Position numbers and translations under genes: made by a program
From: Rickettsiales bacterium
GTDB lineage: Bacteria; Pseudomonadota; Alphaproteobacteria; Rs-D84
Reading direction: 5' to 3'
DNA length: 20,167 bases
Assembly: GCA_031273075.1 (NCBI GenBank)
Contig: JAISSM010000037.1
Location: forward strand, 1 to 20,167
Shown here: positions 1 through 7,183 of the stretch, piece after piece
Layout of the letters: every line of letters begins with the position of its first letter
How positions within the stretch are numbered: position 1 is the stretch's first letter
Notes under the pieces: model-generated
What the model saw: the letters and a program-made list of their open reading frames with translations, nothing else
What the model was told of the DNA's origin: nothing
Database searches by the model: none

Positions 1-2
1 CG

Positions 3-413
3 TTATTTCGCCACGGTCGTCGTCGCGTTGCGGTTTTGTTTCCACACGCTTTCGCCGCTTCCGTTCACAGCCGGACGGTCCTTGCCGTAAGAAATCGTTT
101 TGATGCGGCCGGCGCCAACCCCGTCTTTCACAAGAACGGATTTCGCCGCGTTCGCCCTTCGCGCGCCGAGCGCAAGGTTATACTCCCGCGTTCCGCGTTC
201 GTCGCAATTGCCCGCTATCTGGACCTTTATGTCCTTATTTTCTTTCAAATATTCGGACTGGGCCAACAGGTCGTCTTTCGCGCCCCGGCTTATTTCCGAA
301 GAGTCGTACGCGAAGAACACCTTCTGATCGTTAATGTCGGTGATCTTGCCGCCCCCGCATCCCGTCAAGAGCAAGCCCGCGGTCACGCCAAAAACATAAT
401 TCAATACTTTCAT
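3..413 (-). CDS. pal: Peptidoglycan-associated lipoprotein Pal
   Basis: Predicted outer-membrane lipoprotein of the Tol-Pal system, which tethers the outer membrane to peptidoglycan during division. The 136-residue product starts with a short hydrophobic signal and a lipobox (LLTGC, Cys at residue 19). An OmpA-like peptidoglycan-binding domain follows: VFFAYDSSEI near residues 32-41, then CDERGTREYNLALGARRA near 70-87. The Asp and Arg expected to contact diaminopimelate are present, although the usual GHTDERG is AGNCDERG here. The C-terminus is complete (QNRNATTTVAK). The start is supported by a strong Shine-Dalgarno (GGGAGGA) upstream on the minus strand. It is short for the family because the linker after the lipobox is minimal. 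tolB would normally lie upstream, but the neighbour is a divergent glycosylase-like gene, so pal is separated from the other tol genes or transcribed alone. Confidence 0.93.
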   Translation of the reverse strand: MKVLNYVFGVTAGLLLTGCGGGKITDINDQKVFFAYDSSEISRGAKDDLLAQSEYLKENKDIKVQIAGNCDERGTREYNLALGARRANAAKSVLVKDGVGAGRIKTISYGKDRPAVNGSGESVWKQNRNATTTVAK

Positions 414-476
414 AATTTCCTCCCTTGATTGGATTAATTTAGTATTCTAGACTATGATACATCAAATGCGTCCTTA

Positions 477-1184
477 ATGCAAGAGAAAAGAAAGATTCTT
501 AAAAGTTTACAGTTGGCCGGCGTGGAGTGGGAGCTTCAAGATGCGCCGCATTCGCCCGTCCGCTTCGCAGCCGCGGCTTCGCGGTCCGCAATCGCAGAGC
601 CTAAAATCTTCGTCGCGCCCATGGCGCACGTCGTCAAGTCCAACGCCGGCATAATGGAGATCGCAAAAGAATTGTCCAAATCTTCCGATATGGTCGAAGC
701 GATAAAAAGTTTTAAGGAACATCCTTTGTTTTCCGGCGCGAAGAATACGGTCGTTCCCGTCGTCGCCTCCGCCGCGAAGCTTGTCGTCATAATCGACATG
801 CCGTCCGTATCCGACGACAATTCCGGCTTGATCCTTTCGGGCGAAGAGGGCGCCCTGTTCGACAAGATGATCGGCGCGATCGGAATCCATCGCGCGGAAT
901 GTTCCATCGCGCCCTTGGTTTTCTGGCGGCCCGCGGGAGGGCGCACGCCGACGAAAGAAGAACTCGCCTTTTGTCGGCCTTTCATCGACCGCATGATCGA
1001 CAATGCCCCGGGCGCGAAAATTTTGACGCTTGGCGCGCTGGCCGCCAAAGAAATAATCGGCGCGGTTTTGCCGCGCGATCACGGCAAGGCGTTCGACAAC
1101 AAGATTCCCATATACAAGCCCGATTTCATCATTCAGAATCCAAGCGTGAAAAAGGACGTGTGGGAAGTATTGAAAAAACTTTGA
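477..1184 (+). CDS. Degenerate family-4 uracil-DNA-glycosylase-like protein
   Basis: A 235-residue relative of alphaproteobacterial family-4 uracil-DNA glycosylases. The fold is recognisable from residues about 100-190: a segment resembling the active-site loop ([12 protein letters not shown]), then [39 protein letters not shown] and [13 protein letters not shown]. The C-terminal [15 protein letters not shown] matches the family tail. Key residues are altered. The GEAPG-type loop reads IDMPS. The C-terminal HP(S/A) motif reads KPD. Only two cysteines exist in the whole protein, so the four-Cys [4Fe-4S] site cannot form. It is therefore probably not a classical active glycosylase. There is no obvious Shine-Dalgarno before the ATG. 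dnaJ follows 25 bp downstream on the same strand and may be co-transcribed. Family assignment is confident; biochemical role is not. Confidence 0.75.
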   Translation: MQEKRKILKSLQLAGVEWELQDAPHSPVRFAAAASRSAIAEPKIFVAPMAHVVKSNAGIMEIAKELSKSSDMVEAIKSFKEHPLFSGAKNTVVPVVASAAKLVVIIDMPSVSDDNSGLILSGEEGALFDKMIGAIGIHRAECSIAPLVFWRPAGGRTPTKEELAFCRPFIDRMIDNAPGAKILTLGALAAKEIIGAVLPRDHGKAFDNKIPIYKPDFIIQNPSVKKDVWEVLKKL

Positions 1185-1209
1185 TCAAAATCTATATAAG
1201 CGTGGAGCA

Positions 1210-2322
1210 ATGAAAGATCCGTATGAAGTTTTGGGCGTAAGCAAAAGCGCGACAGAGGCCGAGATAAAAGCCGCCTATCGGAAGCAAGTGCTTAAGCATC
1301 ATCCCGACAAAAACGCCGGAGACAAGGGCGCCGAAGAAAAATTCAAGGAAATCAACAACGCGTTCGACGTGCTTAAAGACCCGCAGAAGAAGGCCGCCTA
1401 CGACAGATTCGGGGCGGGGGCGTTCGGCGCGGGAAACGGCGCCTCCGCCGGAGGCGGAAATCCGTTCGGCAATGGTGCGGGCGGCGGTCATTTCGGATTC
1501 GAATTCAACATGGGCAACGGCGCCGGCGGCGCGGAATTCGACATGTCCGACATGATGGACGAAGTGCTTCGCAATTTCGGATTCGCCCCGTCGGCAAAGG
1601 GCGCCGGGGCCGGGGGCGGCGGGGCCGCCGGGCGCGATATGCTTCACGAAATCGTCATAGGGCTGGAAGAAGCGTATACGGGCAAGGTAGAAATCGTACG
1701 GTTCCAATCCAACGTTAGGTGCGACGCGTGCGGCGGGTTCGGGACGAAAGACGGCAAGGCCGCGCCGGTATGCGAGACCTGTCGCGGGCGCGGGTTCGTT
1801 CGCGTTCGAAACGGGTTTTTTATGTCGGAACGCCAGTGCCCCGACTGTCGCGGCCTTGGGCGGAAAATCAAAGAGCCGTGCCGCGCGTGCGACGGCCCGG
1901 GCGTCGTTCGCAAGAGGCGCGAAGTCAAGGTCGATATTCCCGCCGGCGTTCAAGACGGGCAGCGGATCCGATTCGGCGGTTTGGGCGAAGCGGGGGTTTT
2001 GGGCGGCAAGTCGGGGGATCTTTACGTCGACGTTCGGATCCGTCCGCATCCTTTGTTCAAAAGGTTCGGAGCGGATTTGGGCATGCGCGCGAAAGTATCT
2101 TTTCCCATTTTGGCCCTGGGCGGAGAGATCGAAGTCGCGACTATAGACGGAAAAAAACTCGGCGTGAAAATTCCGGCCGGAACACAAGTCGGAGAGAAGC
2201 TTCGCGTTCGCGGGCGCGGCATGCCGGGCGGCGACTTATATATAGAGATAGGGACGGACGTTCCGACCAGGCTTTCAAGAAAGCAGCGCGCGGCCCTTGA
2301 AGAATTCCTGGACGGTCAATAA
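1210..2322 (+). CDS. dnaJ: Chaperone protein DnaJ (type I Hsp40)
   Basis: Co-chaperone that delivers unfolded clients to DnaK and stimulates its ATPase. All type-I domains are present in 370 residues. The J domain (residues 1-70) carries HHPDKN. A Gly/Phe-rich linker, expanded with Gly/Ala/Asn, spans about 72-140. A zinc region with four CxxCxGxG repeats ([32 protein letters not shown]) spans about 171-240. The two C-terminal substrate-binding beta domains reach the end. The start has a GGAG ribosome site a few bases upstream. dnaK is not adjacent; the upstream neighbour is the glycosylase-like gene. The stop overlaps the convergent transporter gene tail-to-tail by 7 bp. The C-terminal domain is complete. 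Confidence 0.95.
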   Translation: MKDPYEVLGVSKSATEAEIKAAYRKQVLKHHPDKNAGDKGAEEKFKEINNAFDVLKDPQKKAAYDRFGAGAFGAGNGASAGGGNPFGNGAGGGHFGFEFNMGNGAGGAEFDMSDMMDEVLRNFGFAPSAKGAGAGGGGAAGRDMLHEIVIGLEEAYTGKVEIVRFQSNVRCDACGGFGTKDGKAAPVCETCRGRGFVRVRNGFFMSERQCPDCRGLGRKIKEPCRACDGPGVVRKRREVKVDIPAGVQDGQRIRFGGLGEAGVLGGKSGDLYVDVRIRPHPLFKRFGADLGMRAKVSFPILALGGEIEVATIDGKKLGVKIPAGTQVGEKLRVRGRGMPGGDLYIEIGTDVPTRLSRKQRAALEEFLDGQ

Positions 2323-3215
2323 TTCACCGCAAGGACTATCCCGGTCAATATTACCGCAAAGCAGATCGTTTTTTTGAGGACCGAGGCAAGGTCTGTTTTC
2401 TCTTTCGTTTTTCTTTTGAAGACGCGGAACAGCAATATGCCGAATAGCAGCGCCCAGAACGGCTGGCTTGAATGGATCGCCCTGTCGACCGTGACCGGCA
2501 GCACCGATATCGCGAACATCTGGGTCATGAGTCCGGCGAGGGTAAAAAGGTTCGTCAATACAAGAAAGTGAAAGCCTTTCTTGGCCATCGGCGCGTCCCT
2601 TAGTATTTCCCGGCGCGATTTCTTGTGAAGCAAAATGGTCATGATAAACGCGTTCGCTATGACTTCGGTCCAAAACGCAAGGCCGATCCAACTTAGTTCG
2701 CCTATCGCGATTTTTTCAAGGACTGATCCGAACGCCTCCAACACCGCGACCGGGATCATCAAATATAATGCGGAATTGAGTTTGCCGAATTTGCCGGGGC
2801 TGAGGCTCAGCGTCACGCTTGCGATCGTGATAAGGGCAAAGCCGACGTATTGTATCGGGGCAAGGCGCTCGTTCACCATAAAGTACGCGAGGACGGGGAT
2901 CAGGACTTTGCCCATCGCGAAGAGGGCGTTGATTATCGACGTGTCGGTTTTGCGGAGCGCCGTAAAATACGGGATTTGATACGCCATGGTCGTAAATCCG
3001 ATGAACAACAATGCGGGCCATATGTCTTTGTCGGGAATTTCCGGCGTGCCGAATAAAAACAGCAGGGGCAGAAGCAGCATACTTGCCGGCGCGCCGTAAA
3101 ATACCGGCGAAAGGCCGGACCTGAACGATTTGTTCGCGAGGTGAGAGTCCGTAACCGTCGACGCCGCGTATGCGATCGGGCTTAGGAGTGATATAAATAC
3201 GGCGAGGAGGAACAT
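2316..3215 (-). CDS. EamA/DMT-superfamily membrane transporter
   Basis: A 299-residue, strongly hydrophobic protein with about ten predicted membrane segments in two halves, as in the EamA (drug/metabolite transporter) family. Features include a hydrophobic N-terminus ([18 protein letters not shown]), a mid-membrane [20 protein letters not shown] segment, and a second half with the equivalent [27 protein letters not shown] positively charged cytoplasmic tail segment ([11 protein letters not shown]) precedes the last helix. Substrate cannot be predicted; members export metabolites, amino acids or drugs. There is no Shine-Dalgarno. An extended -10 box lies 6 bp upstream of the ATG, suggesting a leaderless transcript. 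It converges on dnaJ with a 7-bp overlap of stop regions. Confidence 0.85.
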   Translation of the reverse strand: MFLLAVFISLLSPIAYAASTVTDSHLANKSFRSGLSPVFYGAPASMLLLPLLFLFGTPEIPDKDIWPALLFIGFTTMAYQIPYFTALRKTDTSIINALFAMGKVLIPVLAYFMVNERLAPIQYVGFALITIASVTLSLSPGKFGKLNSALYLMIPVAVLEAFGSVLEKIAIGELSWIGLAFWTEVIANAFIMTILLHKKSRREILRDAPMAKKGFHFLVLTNLFTLAGLMTQMFAISVLPVTVDRAIHSSQPFWALLFGILLFRVFKRKTKEKTDLASVLKKTICFAVILTGIVLAVNY

Positions 3216-3221
3216 GCGCGT

Positions 3222-3230
3222 ATTATATCA
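3222..3230 (-). promoter_or_regulatory. Extended -10 promoter of the EamA gene (leaderless)
   Basis: On the minus strand the sequence reads TGATATAAT, a TGn-extended -10 with a perfect TATAAT (3222-3227). The -35 region is poor, as is common with extended -10 promoters. A start site 7 nt downstream falls at 3215, the A of the EamA start codon. This is inferred from sequence only. Confidence 0.5.
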
Positions 3231-3251
3231 AATAACGCGGGCGAAGGGAAT

Positions 3252-3265
3252 TAACAGTTAACAAT
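3252..3265 (+). repeat. Heptamer array, two units
   Basis: TAACAGT followed by TAACAAT, then GATTGTCGC. It belongs to the TARCARN heptamer family seen at gene ends through the window. It marks the left edge of the repeat island running to 3557. Confidence 0.7.
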
Positions 3266-3275
3266 GATTGTCGCT

Positions 3276-3382
3276 GGTGGGGGGGGTGTTTCTATGAAAC
3301 ACACCTTGTTTGCGAAGCAAACAACAGTTTCCTGTTTACGAAGTAAACAGGAAAGGCGGGTTTTATAAAAACCCGCCCCACC
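3276..3382 (+). repeat. Cloverleaf-like element with four hairpins inside an outer stem
   Basis: Four consecutive hairpins: GTGTTTC/GAAACAC (3286-3302, loop TAT), an 8-bp stem with loop GAA (3306-3324), a perfect 12-bp stem with loop GAA (3328-3354), and a perfect 10-bp stem with loop ATA (3355-3377). An outer stem GGTGG (3276-3280) can pair with CCACC (3378-3382). It is the only copy in the window. It sits between ATTGTCGC and an ACCTGGATCCCGCGG module, where the related island at 14062-14100 has only a simple 6-bp GAA-loop hairpin (14068-14082). Confidence 0.75.
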
Positions 3383-3390
3383 TTATTACC

Positions 3391-3557
3391 TGGATCCCGC
3401 GGTCAAACCGCGGGATGACGAACCACCCCGGCGCTTCGCGCCACCCCTCCATAGAGGGGAACTTTGGCTCTGCATGTTTAAGCTCCCCCTCGGCGGCGGA
3501 GCCGCCACTCCCCCTCAAGGAGGGGGAGACAATACGCCCCGAAAAGAGGGGGAGACA
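3391..3557 (+). repeat. Mosaic repeat island: modules R2, R3, R4
   Basis: R2 (3391-3422) is a perfect 10-bp hairpin ATCCCGCGGT/ACCGCGGGAT with loop CAA, followed by GACGAA. R3 (3423-3462) contains a GGCGC-TTC-GCGCC hairpin and then CCCCTCCATAGAGGGG. R4 (3481-3530) contains AGCTCCCCCTCGG, a GGCGGC/GCCGCC stem and CTCCCCCTCAAGGAGGGGGAG. A partial R4 end follows at 3547-3557. The same modules recur near 11240-11340, 14092-14252 and 15523-15761, always in this orientation. No gene is visible between 3216 and 3565. Confidence 0.8.
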
Positions 3558-3565
3558 AATATAGA

Positions 3566-3877
3566 TTATTCTGATTTGAAGTCTTGGTAGTCTTCGTCGT
3601 CCAAGTCCTGTGGCGGCATATCCTGCGATCCGTTTCCATTTGAGTTTAGGTCTCTGGGACCGAAGTCCCGTCCGCCCGGATCGCGTCTTGTATCTATTCT
3701 CGACTGTTCGTCGCTGACCACCCGTCCGTAATGCTCCGCCATTTGAAGCAAGCGCTCCCGTTCTATCTCGTCCGGCGTCGCCCGCGCCTGGTCTATGTAT
3801 TGTTTTCTCTTTTGGCGCCAGCGGTGGCAGCGCTGAACCATTAAGCCCATTGACATTTGATTTTTTTTATACTGCAT
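3566..3877 (-). CDS. Small DUF4167-like protein
   Basis: A 103-residue hydrophilic protein. The N-terminal half is basic (RCHRWRQKRKQYIDQARA). It is followed by ERERLLQMAEHYGRVVSDEQSR near residues 38-59, which resembles the AENYxQHAEHYxR core of the DUF4167 domain found widely in Alphaproteobacteria. The C-terminal half is disordered, rich in Asp, Gln, Asn and Gly, and ends acidic (DDEDYQDFKSE). Cellular function is unknown. It lies 73 bp downstream of der on the same strand. A purine-rich segment precedes the start. The family call rests on a short helical motif and could be wrong; that it is a gene is supported by the strong charge pattern. Confidence 0.6.
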   Translation of the reverse strand: MQYKKNQMSMGLMVQRCHRWRQKRKQYIDQARATPDEIERERLLQMAEHYGRVVSDEQSRIDTRRDPGGRDFGPRDLNSNGNGSQDMPPQDLDDEDYQDFKSE

Positions 3878-3950
3878 AAAGTTTTCCTTTGGGGAGTTGT
3901 TTTTTATTCAACGCGTCGATTATATCGCCCTTAATCCGAAATGTCAAATC

Positions 3951-5399
3951 TTATAGGTATGGGTTTTTCGACCGCGTGTAATGTATCGTCACCGGCAATC
4001 CTTCCAGACCCAATTTTTCGGCGAGCCCACGCCGCAAGTATTTCGTGTACGATTCCGGCAGCTCTCCCCCGCCGCCAATACTGATCGTTATCGCGAACGG
4101 GTGCGATCCCGTTTGCGACGCGAATTTTATTTTCATAGGGCGTTTTAATTTCGACATCGGCGGCGGCTTTTGCTTTGTCAATTTTTCGACCGCCCGATTG
4201 ATCAAGCTTGTCGGCAATTTCGCGTTCGCCGCGTCCCAAAGTTTATACAATTTTCGCATCATATCTTCGACCCCGGTATTAGTCGCCGCGGATATCGGCG
4301 CGATCAATGGTTTCGTAATTTGGGAAAATGAATTTTTGAATTCCCGTTTCAGGTGTAAAAGCCGGTCTTTTTGCGCGTCTTTCGATATCAAATCCCATTT
4401 GTTCAGAGCGATCCCGAGCGTTTTGCCCGCGTCGAATATTCTCTCGGCAATCTGAACGGACTGAGCGTCTATTTCCTCCGTCGAGTCCAGAACCAATATC
4501 GCGGCGTTCGCGTCTTTAAGCGCGTTCAGCGCCTTCAGCGCCGCCAGAGTTTCGATGTCGTCCGTCACCTTGGATTTTTTTCGCAGGCCCGCCGTGTCTA
4601 TGATTCGAATGTCGCGGCCCGCGTAACGCGCCGGAATTATTATCGCGTCGCGCGTTGTGCCCACCGTGTCCGAGACTATGACCCGTTCCTGATCGGCGAT
4701 AAGATTGGTCAACGACGATTTTCCGACGTTCGGCCGCCCCATGATCGCGATTTTCATTTCAGGCGCGGCGGTCGCCGGTATGCCGGTCGCATCGCCGTCG
4801 GTTGACACCGACGTCTCCGGCATACCGGGCGCATCGACGCCGGTCGATGCCGACGTCTCCGGTGCGGCGACTTTCGTCGTCTCCGCCGCGCCCGGCGCAT
4901 TGGTATTAATTTCTTTGGCGATCGCTTTGAGTTTTCGCATCAGCTCTTCAATTCCGATTTTGTGTTCCGCGGAGACCGGCATCGGATCCCCAAGGCCGAG
5001 CTCATAAAAATCTTGTATCGTGCATTCCGCGCATTTGCAGTCGCATTTATTCATAAGAAGCATGATTTTCGCGTTCGGATCAAGGCCGTAATGGTATTTC
5101 AAAAATTTCACCCATGTTCCGTCCATCGGATGAAGTCCGTTTATGCCGTCGACGACGAACAAAATCACGTCCGCCTGTTTCGCCGCCATAAACGCGAAAG
5201 TGGTCGGATCGTCGGAAACCCCGGGGACGGACTTTTCCATGCCCGCCGTGTCCAGGAACACAATGCCGTCCCTTCCACCCGCAACCACGTCGCGCGTGAC
5301 CCCAGGCCTGTCGTGCACAAGCGCGCCGCGCGTTTTCGTAAGCGCGTTGAACAATGACGATTTTCCGACGTTCGGCCGGCCGACTATCGCGACTTTCAT
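3951..5399 (-). CDS. der: Ribosome-biogenesis GTPase Der (EngA) with repeat-derived linker
   Basis: Tandem-domain GTPase for 50S subunit maturation. G domain 1 has GRPNVGKSSL (from residue 7), FLDTAG and MNKCD. G domain 2 has the same P-loop near residue 221, then IDTAG and LNKWD. The C-terminal KH-like domain ends with LGLEGLPVTIHYTRSKNPYL, typical of the family. At 482 residues it is somewhat long. The extra length is in the inter-domain linker (about residues 168-214), a Pro/Ala/Thr/Ser-rich stretch encoded by one intact and two degenerate copies of the TCGCATC bulged-hairpin repeat (4775-4890). After the first NKxD motif there is an unusual Cys cluster, CDCKCAEC. The start has an AAGGA ribosome site. 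A TATAAT (minus strand, 5425-5430) lies about 25 bp upstream. In many alphaproteobacteria der follows the TPR/bamB pair; here an opposite-strand gene and sspB intervene. Confidence 0.96.
   Translation of the reverse strand: MKVAIVGRPNVGKSSLFNALTKTRGALVHDRPGVTRDVVAGGRDGIVFLDTAGMEKSVPGVSDDPTTFAFMAAKQADVILFVVDGINGLHPMDGTWVKFLKYHYGLDPNAKIMLLMNKCDCKCAECTIQDFYELGLGDPMPVSAEHKIGIEELMRKLKAIAKEINTNAPGAAETTKVAAPETSASTGVDAPGMPETSVSTDGDATGIPATAAPEMKIAIMGRPNVGKSSLTNLIADQERVIVSDTVGTTRDAIIIPARYAGRDIRIIDTAGLRKKSKVTDDIETLAALKALNALKDANAAILVLDSTEEIDAQSVQIAERIFDAGKTLGIALNKWDLISKDAQKDRLLHLKREFKNSFSQITKPLIAPISAATNTGVEDMMRKLYKLWDAANAKLPTSLINRAVEKLTKQKPPPMSKLKRPMKIKFASQTGSHPFAITISIGGGGELPESYTKYLRRGLAEKLGLEGLPVTIHYTRSKNPYL
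4775..4828 (+). repeat. TCGCATC bulged-hairpin element, copy D (inside der)
   Basis: The outer stem is 12 bp (4775-4786 with 4817-4828, CCGGTATGCCGG/CCGGCATACCGG). The 5' bulge TCGCATC is at 4787-4793. The inner stem is 9 bp with one mismatch (4794-4802 with 4807-4815), the loop TGAC, and the 3' bulge a single T (4816). It is antisense to der, in frame, and free of stops on the der strand. Confidence 0.85.
4838..4890 (+). repeat. Degenerate TCGCATC-element remnants in der
   Basis: Two decayed copies adjoin the intact one. The first (4838-4864) keeps CGCCGG/CCGGTG arms but has a scrambled interior starting TCGATGC. The second (4864-4889) reads like the copies at 12087 and 15231 after a 12-nt in-frame loss of the bulge region, keeping the TTTC loop and the CTCCGCCGC right arm. 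Confidence 0.55.
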
Positions 5400-5409
5400 A
5401 ATTTAATCC

Positions 5410-5439
5410 TTGCTTTGTTCGGTTATTATAAACTAGAAT
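5410..5439 (+). promoter_or_regulatory. Possible promoter of the YIP1-like gene, overlapping der promoter
   Basis: TTGCTT (5410-5415), an 18-nt spacer and TAGAAT (5434-5439) face the YIP1-like gene. On the opposite strand TATAAT (5425-5430) faces der. The 58-bp divergent gap thus probably carries two overlapping promoters. Moderate match only. Confidence 0.35.
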
Positions 5440-5457
5440 AATCCAAAAGGAAACGCC

Positions 5458-6054
5458 ATGTTGAAAGTAATCAAGAAGGTTCCCTATCTAGTTTATATGA
5501 TTCTAGCAAAACCGGAGAGGTTTTTCAAGAAAATTGTCGTCGACGGAAGCCTCGAAGAGTCCATAATCAAGGCGTTCATATACGGTCTTTGCGGCGGCGT
5601 CGCGCTTCTTGTCCTCGATTTGATTTTCGGCGGCGGCGTCGCGTTCTCAAGCGTGTTTATGAAATTGATCGTTTATCCCGTCGTCGCGGTCGGCATATTG
5701 TTCGCGTTCGCCGGCCTTATGATGATGTTTTCGGAAATCGCCGGCGGAAGCCGGGACTGGGAGCTTGCGGTCAAGGGCGTATCCAGCATATTCTTCATGT
5801 ATCCCGTCATATTGGTTTTGGATTCCTTCGCGTTCAACTGCACATCTTTGATCCTTATAAGCATTTTGGTCGACGGGTATGTTCTGTTTCTGCTTTACAA
5901 CATAGCCTATCACTGCATGGACGGGAAAAAGTGGATCGTGCTCGGCATCATAGCCGCCGCCCTGGTCGTGATGGTCATGGTATACGCGTCGGATTACAGT
6001 TTCAGCTGGCTTGCCGCCAAAAATTACGACGCCGCCCTTGCCTGCATAAGCTAG
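5458..6054 (+). CDS. YIP1-family-like integral membrane protein
   Basis: A 198-residue protein with about five hydrophobic segments and an N-terminal amphipathic stretch containing ILAKPERFFKKI. That arrangement, a KPxxFF-type motif followed by a membrane domain, is typical of bacterial YIP1-like proteins. Membrane segments are near residues 40-60, 68-95, 115-130, 132-152 and 160-178. No catalytic residues are evident and function is unknown. Start: AAGGA ribosome site about 6 bp before the ATG. It is inserted, in opposite orientation, between der and sspB. Its stop and that of sspB are both provided by one palindromic CTAG (6051-6054). Confidence 0.6.
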   Translation: MLKVIKKVPYLVYMILAKPERFFKKIVVDGSLEESIIKAFIYGLCGGVALLVLDLIFGGGVAFSSVFMKLIVYPVVAVGILFAFAGLMMMFSEIAGGSRDWELAVKGVSSIFFMYPVILVLDSFAFNCTSLILISILVDGYVLFLLYNIAYHCMDGKKWIVLGIIAAALVVMVMVYASDYSFSWLAAKNYDAALACIS

Positions 6055-6521
6055 TTGTTTTTCTTTCTTCGGAAGTCTTCCATTGACAGGATGCGCGGGT
6101 CCTTTTTGTCTTCCCGCGACTTTTCTTCCAATGGTAATTCCTGAATTTGGTCGTTTTCCGGCTTTGCCGAGACCTCTGGAAACTGAAGCATGAATTCCGA
6201 CGACAGGTCCTTAAATTCCGTCATTTCGGCAAACGGTATTTGTATATAATACGGCCGGTTGTCGAAGTTCAGCGTCACGCCGAATCCCGTGTTCGACACG
6301 TTGAGGTTGGAAAACGTCCACTGAAGCACTATGGTCATCGTGTCCGGATACCGCATTTTCAAAAATTCCGGTATCACCACCCCGCGCCCGCGCGTTCTGA
6401 AAGTTATATGAAAGCATCCGTTGTCGCCAAGTCCGTTAAGGCGCGCGTACAAAAGGGCTTCGCGCACAACCGTTCTTAACGCGCCGTTAAGGAGGGTTTG
6501 ATAATTTATTTTTTCGGGCAT
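6051..6521 (-). CDS. sspB: ClpXP adaptor SspB (alphaproteobacterial type)
   Basis: Adaptor that delivers ssrA-tagged, ribosome-stalled products to the ClpXP protease. The 156-residue product matches the alphaproteobacterial SspB fold: INYQTLLNGALRTVVREAL at the N-terminus, CFHITFRTRGRGVVIPEFL, YPDTMTIVLQWTFSNLNV (residues 59-76), and the substrate-groove strands VTLNFDNRPYYIQIPFAEMTEF followed by FMLQF. The tail is flexible and charged and ends with a short predicted helix (ILSMEDFRRKK). By analogy with other SspB proteins this is the likely ClpX-binding module. It overlaps the upstream bamB-like gene by 16 bp, implying translational coupling, and has its own AAGGGGA ribosome site. Linkage to the BamB/YfgM-like genes and proximity to rpoH give a protein-quality-control neighbourhood. 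Confidence 0.9.
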   Translation of the reverse strand: MPEKINYQTLLNGALRTVVREALLYARLNGLGDNGCFHITFRTRGRGVVIPEFLKMRYPDTMTIVLQWTFSNLNVSNTGFGVTLNFDNRPYYIQIPFAEMTEFKDLSSEFMLQFPEVSAKPENDQIQELPLEEKSREDKKDPRILSMEDFRRKKNN

Positions 6522-7183
6522 GGAATTTCCCCTTCTTTCGTCTCAAACGCCTTTCCGTCAAGCGACACCGCAAGCGTTTTTCCCGGCGTTTCGACAATTA
6601 TGAATTTATCGGTCGCGCATATTATGTCCGTCGCCAATATCGGAACGCACCACGCTTTCGATCCGTCCTTGTCCCTTACCTTGCAAAACGCCCCGCCCAA
6701 TCCGCCCGCGTATATATGGCCGCCGAAATAAACCGGGGTCGCCGTCAAGTCCAAGAACGCCGACGCCGTAGTCGGCGCGTTATCGGCGAATATATCCGCC
6801 GTCCATTCGACGTTTCTTGTCAGCGCATTCACCTTTACCAATTCCCCGGTCGACAGGCCCGCGTAAACGAATTTTCCGCCGCATGCCGGGCGGCGATTTG
6901 ATTCAATATGCGATTCCGTCGGAAATCCGGCAAAGACGCGTCTTTTGGTTTCGCCGGCGCCCCGCCATATTTGATTGTTTGCGTCGATCGTAAAATCGCA
7001 TTTTTCCGGATCTATCAATTTTCCGAAGTCCTTCGGCGCATTCGGGTCTATCGTCAGAGCGTCCGATCTAAATATCGGAACGCGGTCGCCTTCAAGTATC
7101 GGGTCCGATTTCGCGCACGCGATCAGAACAAGCGGCAGCAGTATAAGAAAGCGCGTCGCGCGTGTAGCCACGGTTTTCACCAT
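6506..7183 (-). CDS. Half-length BamB-like PQQ-propeller lipoprotein
   Basis: A 225-residue predicted lipoprotein: basic N-terminus, hydrophobic core and lipobox VLIAC (Cys at residue 23). It contains beta-propeller blade motifs of the PQQ/BamB type, for example FVYAGLSTGELVKVNALT followed by VEWTADI, and TPVYFGGHIYAGGLGGAFCKV followed by AWCVPI. BamB normally has eight blades in about 380-450 residues, so only around half a propeller fits here. Identity is supported by context: the TPR/YfgM-like gene lies immediately upstream (7-bp overlap), and der is nearby, the order seen in many alphaproteobacteria. Reading frame is intact with a proper stop, so this looks like a shortened gene rather than a sequencing break. 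Probable role: accessory outer-membrane-protein assembly lipoprotein. Confidence 0.65.
   Translation of the reverse strand: MVKTVATRATRFLILLPLVLIACAKSDPILEGDRVPIFRSDALTIDPNAPKDFGKLIDPEKCDFTIDANNQIWRGAGETKRRVFAGFPTESHIESNRRPACGGKFVYAGLSTGELVKVNALTRNVEWTADIFADNAPTTASAFLDLTATPVYFGGHIYAGGLGGAFCKVRDKDGSKAWCVPILATDIICATDKFIIVETPGKTLAVSLDGKAFETKEGEIPCPKK

Noticed and set aside
429..458. TTGGAT-N18-TATGAT promoter for the glycosylase-like gene
   Set aside because: Plausible, but both boxes are imperfect and the spacer is long; alternatives in the same gap score similarly by eye.
1192..2187. A 331-codon minus-strand open frame over dnaJ
   Set aside because: It lies entirely antisense to a clearly identified dnaJ; long shadows are expected in GC-rich DNA.
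3276..3382. Cloverleaf element as a tRNA gene
   Set aside because: Loops are 3 nt and there is no anticodon, D or T-loop signature, nor a CCA-type acceptor layout.
3481..3530. R4 and R2 hairpins as Rho-independent terminators
   Set aside because: Stems are strong, but none is followed by a T-tract, and they occur in fixed orientation irrespective of gene direction.
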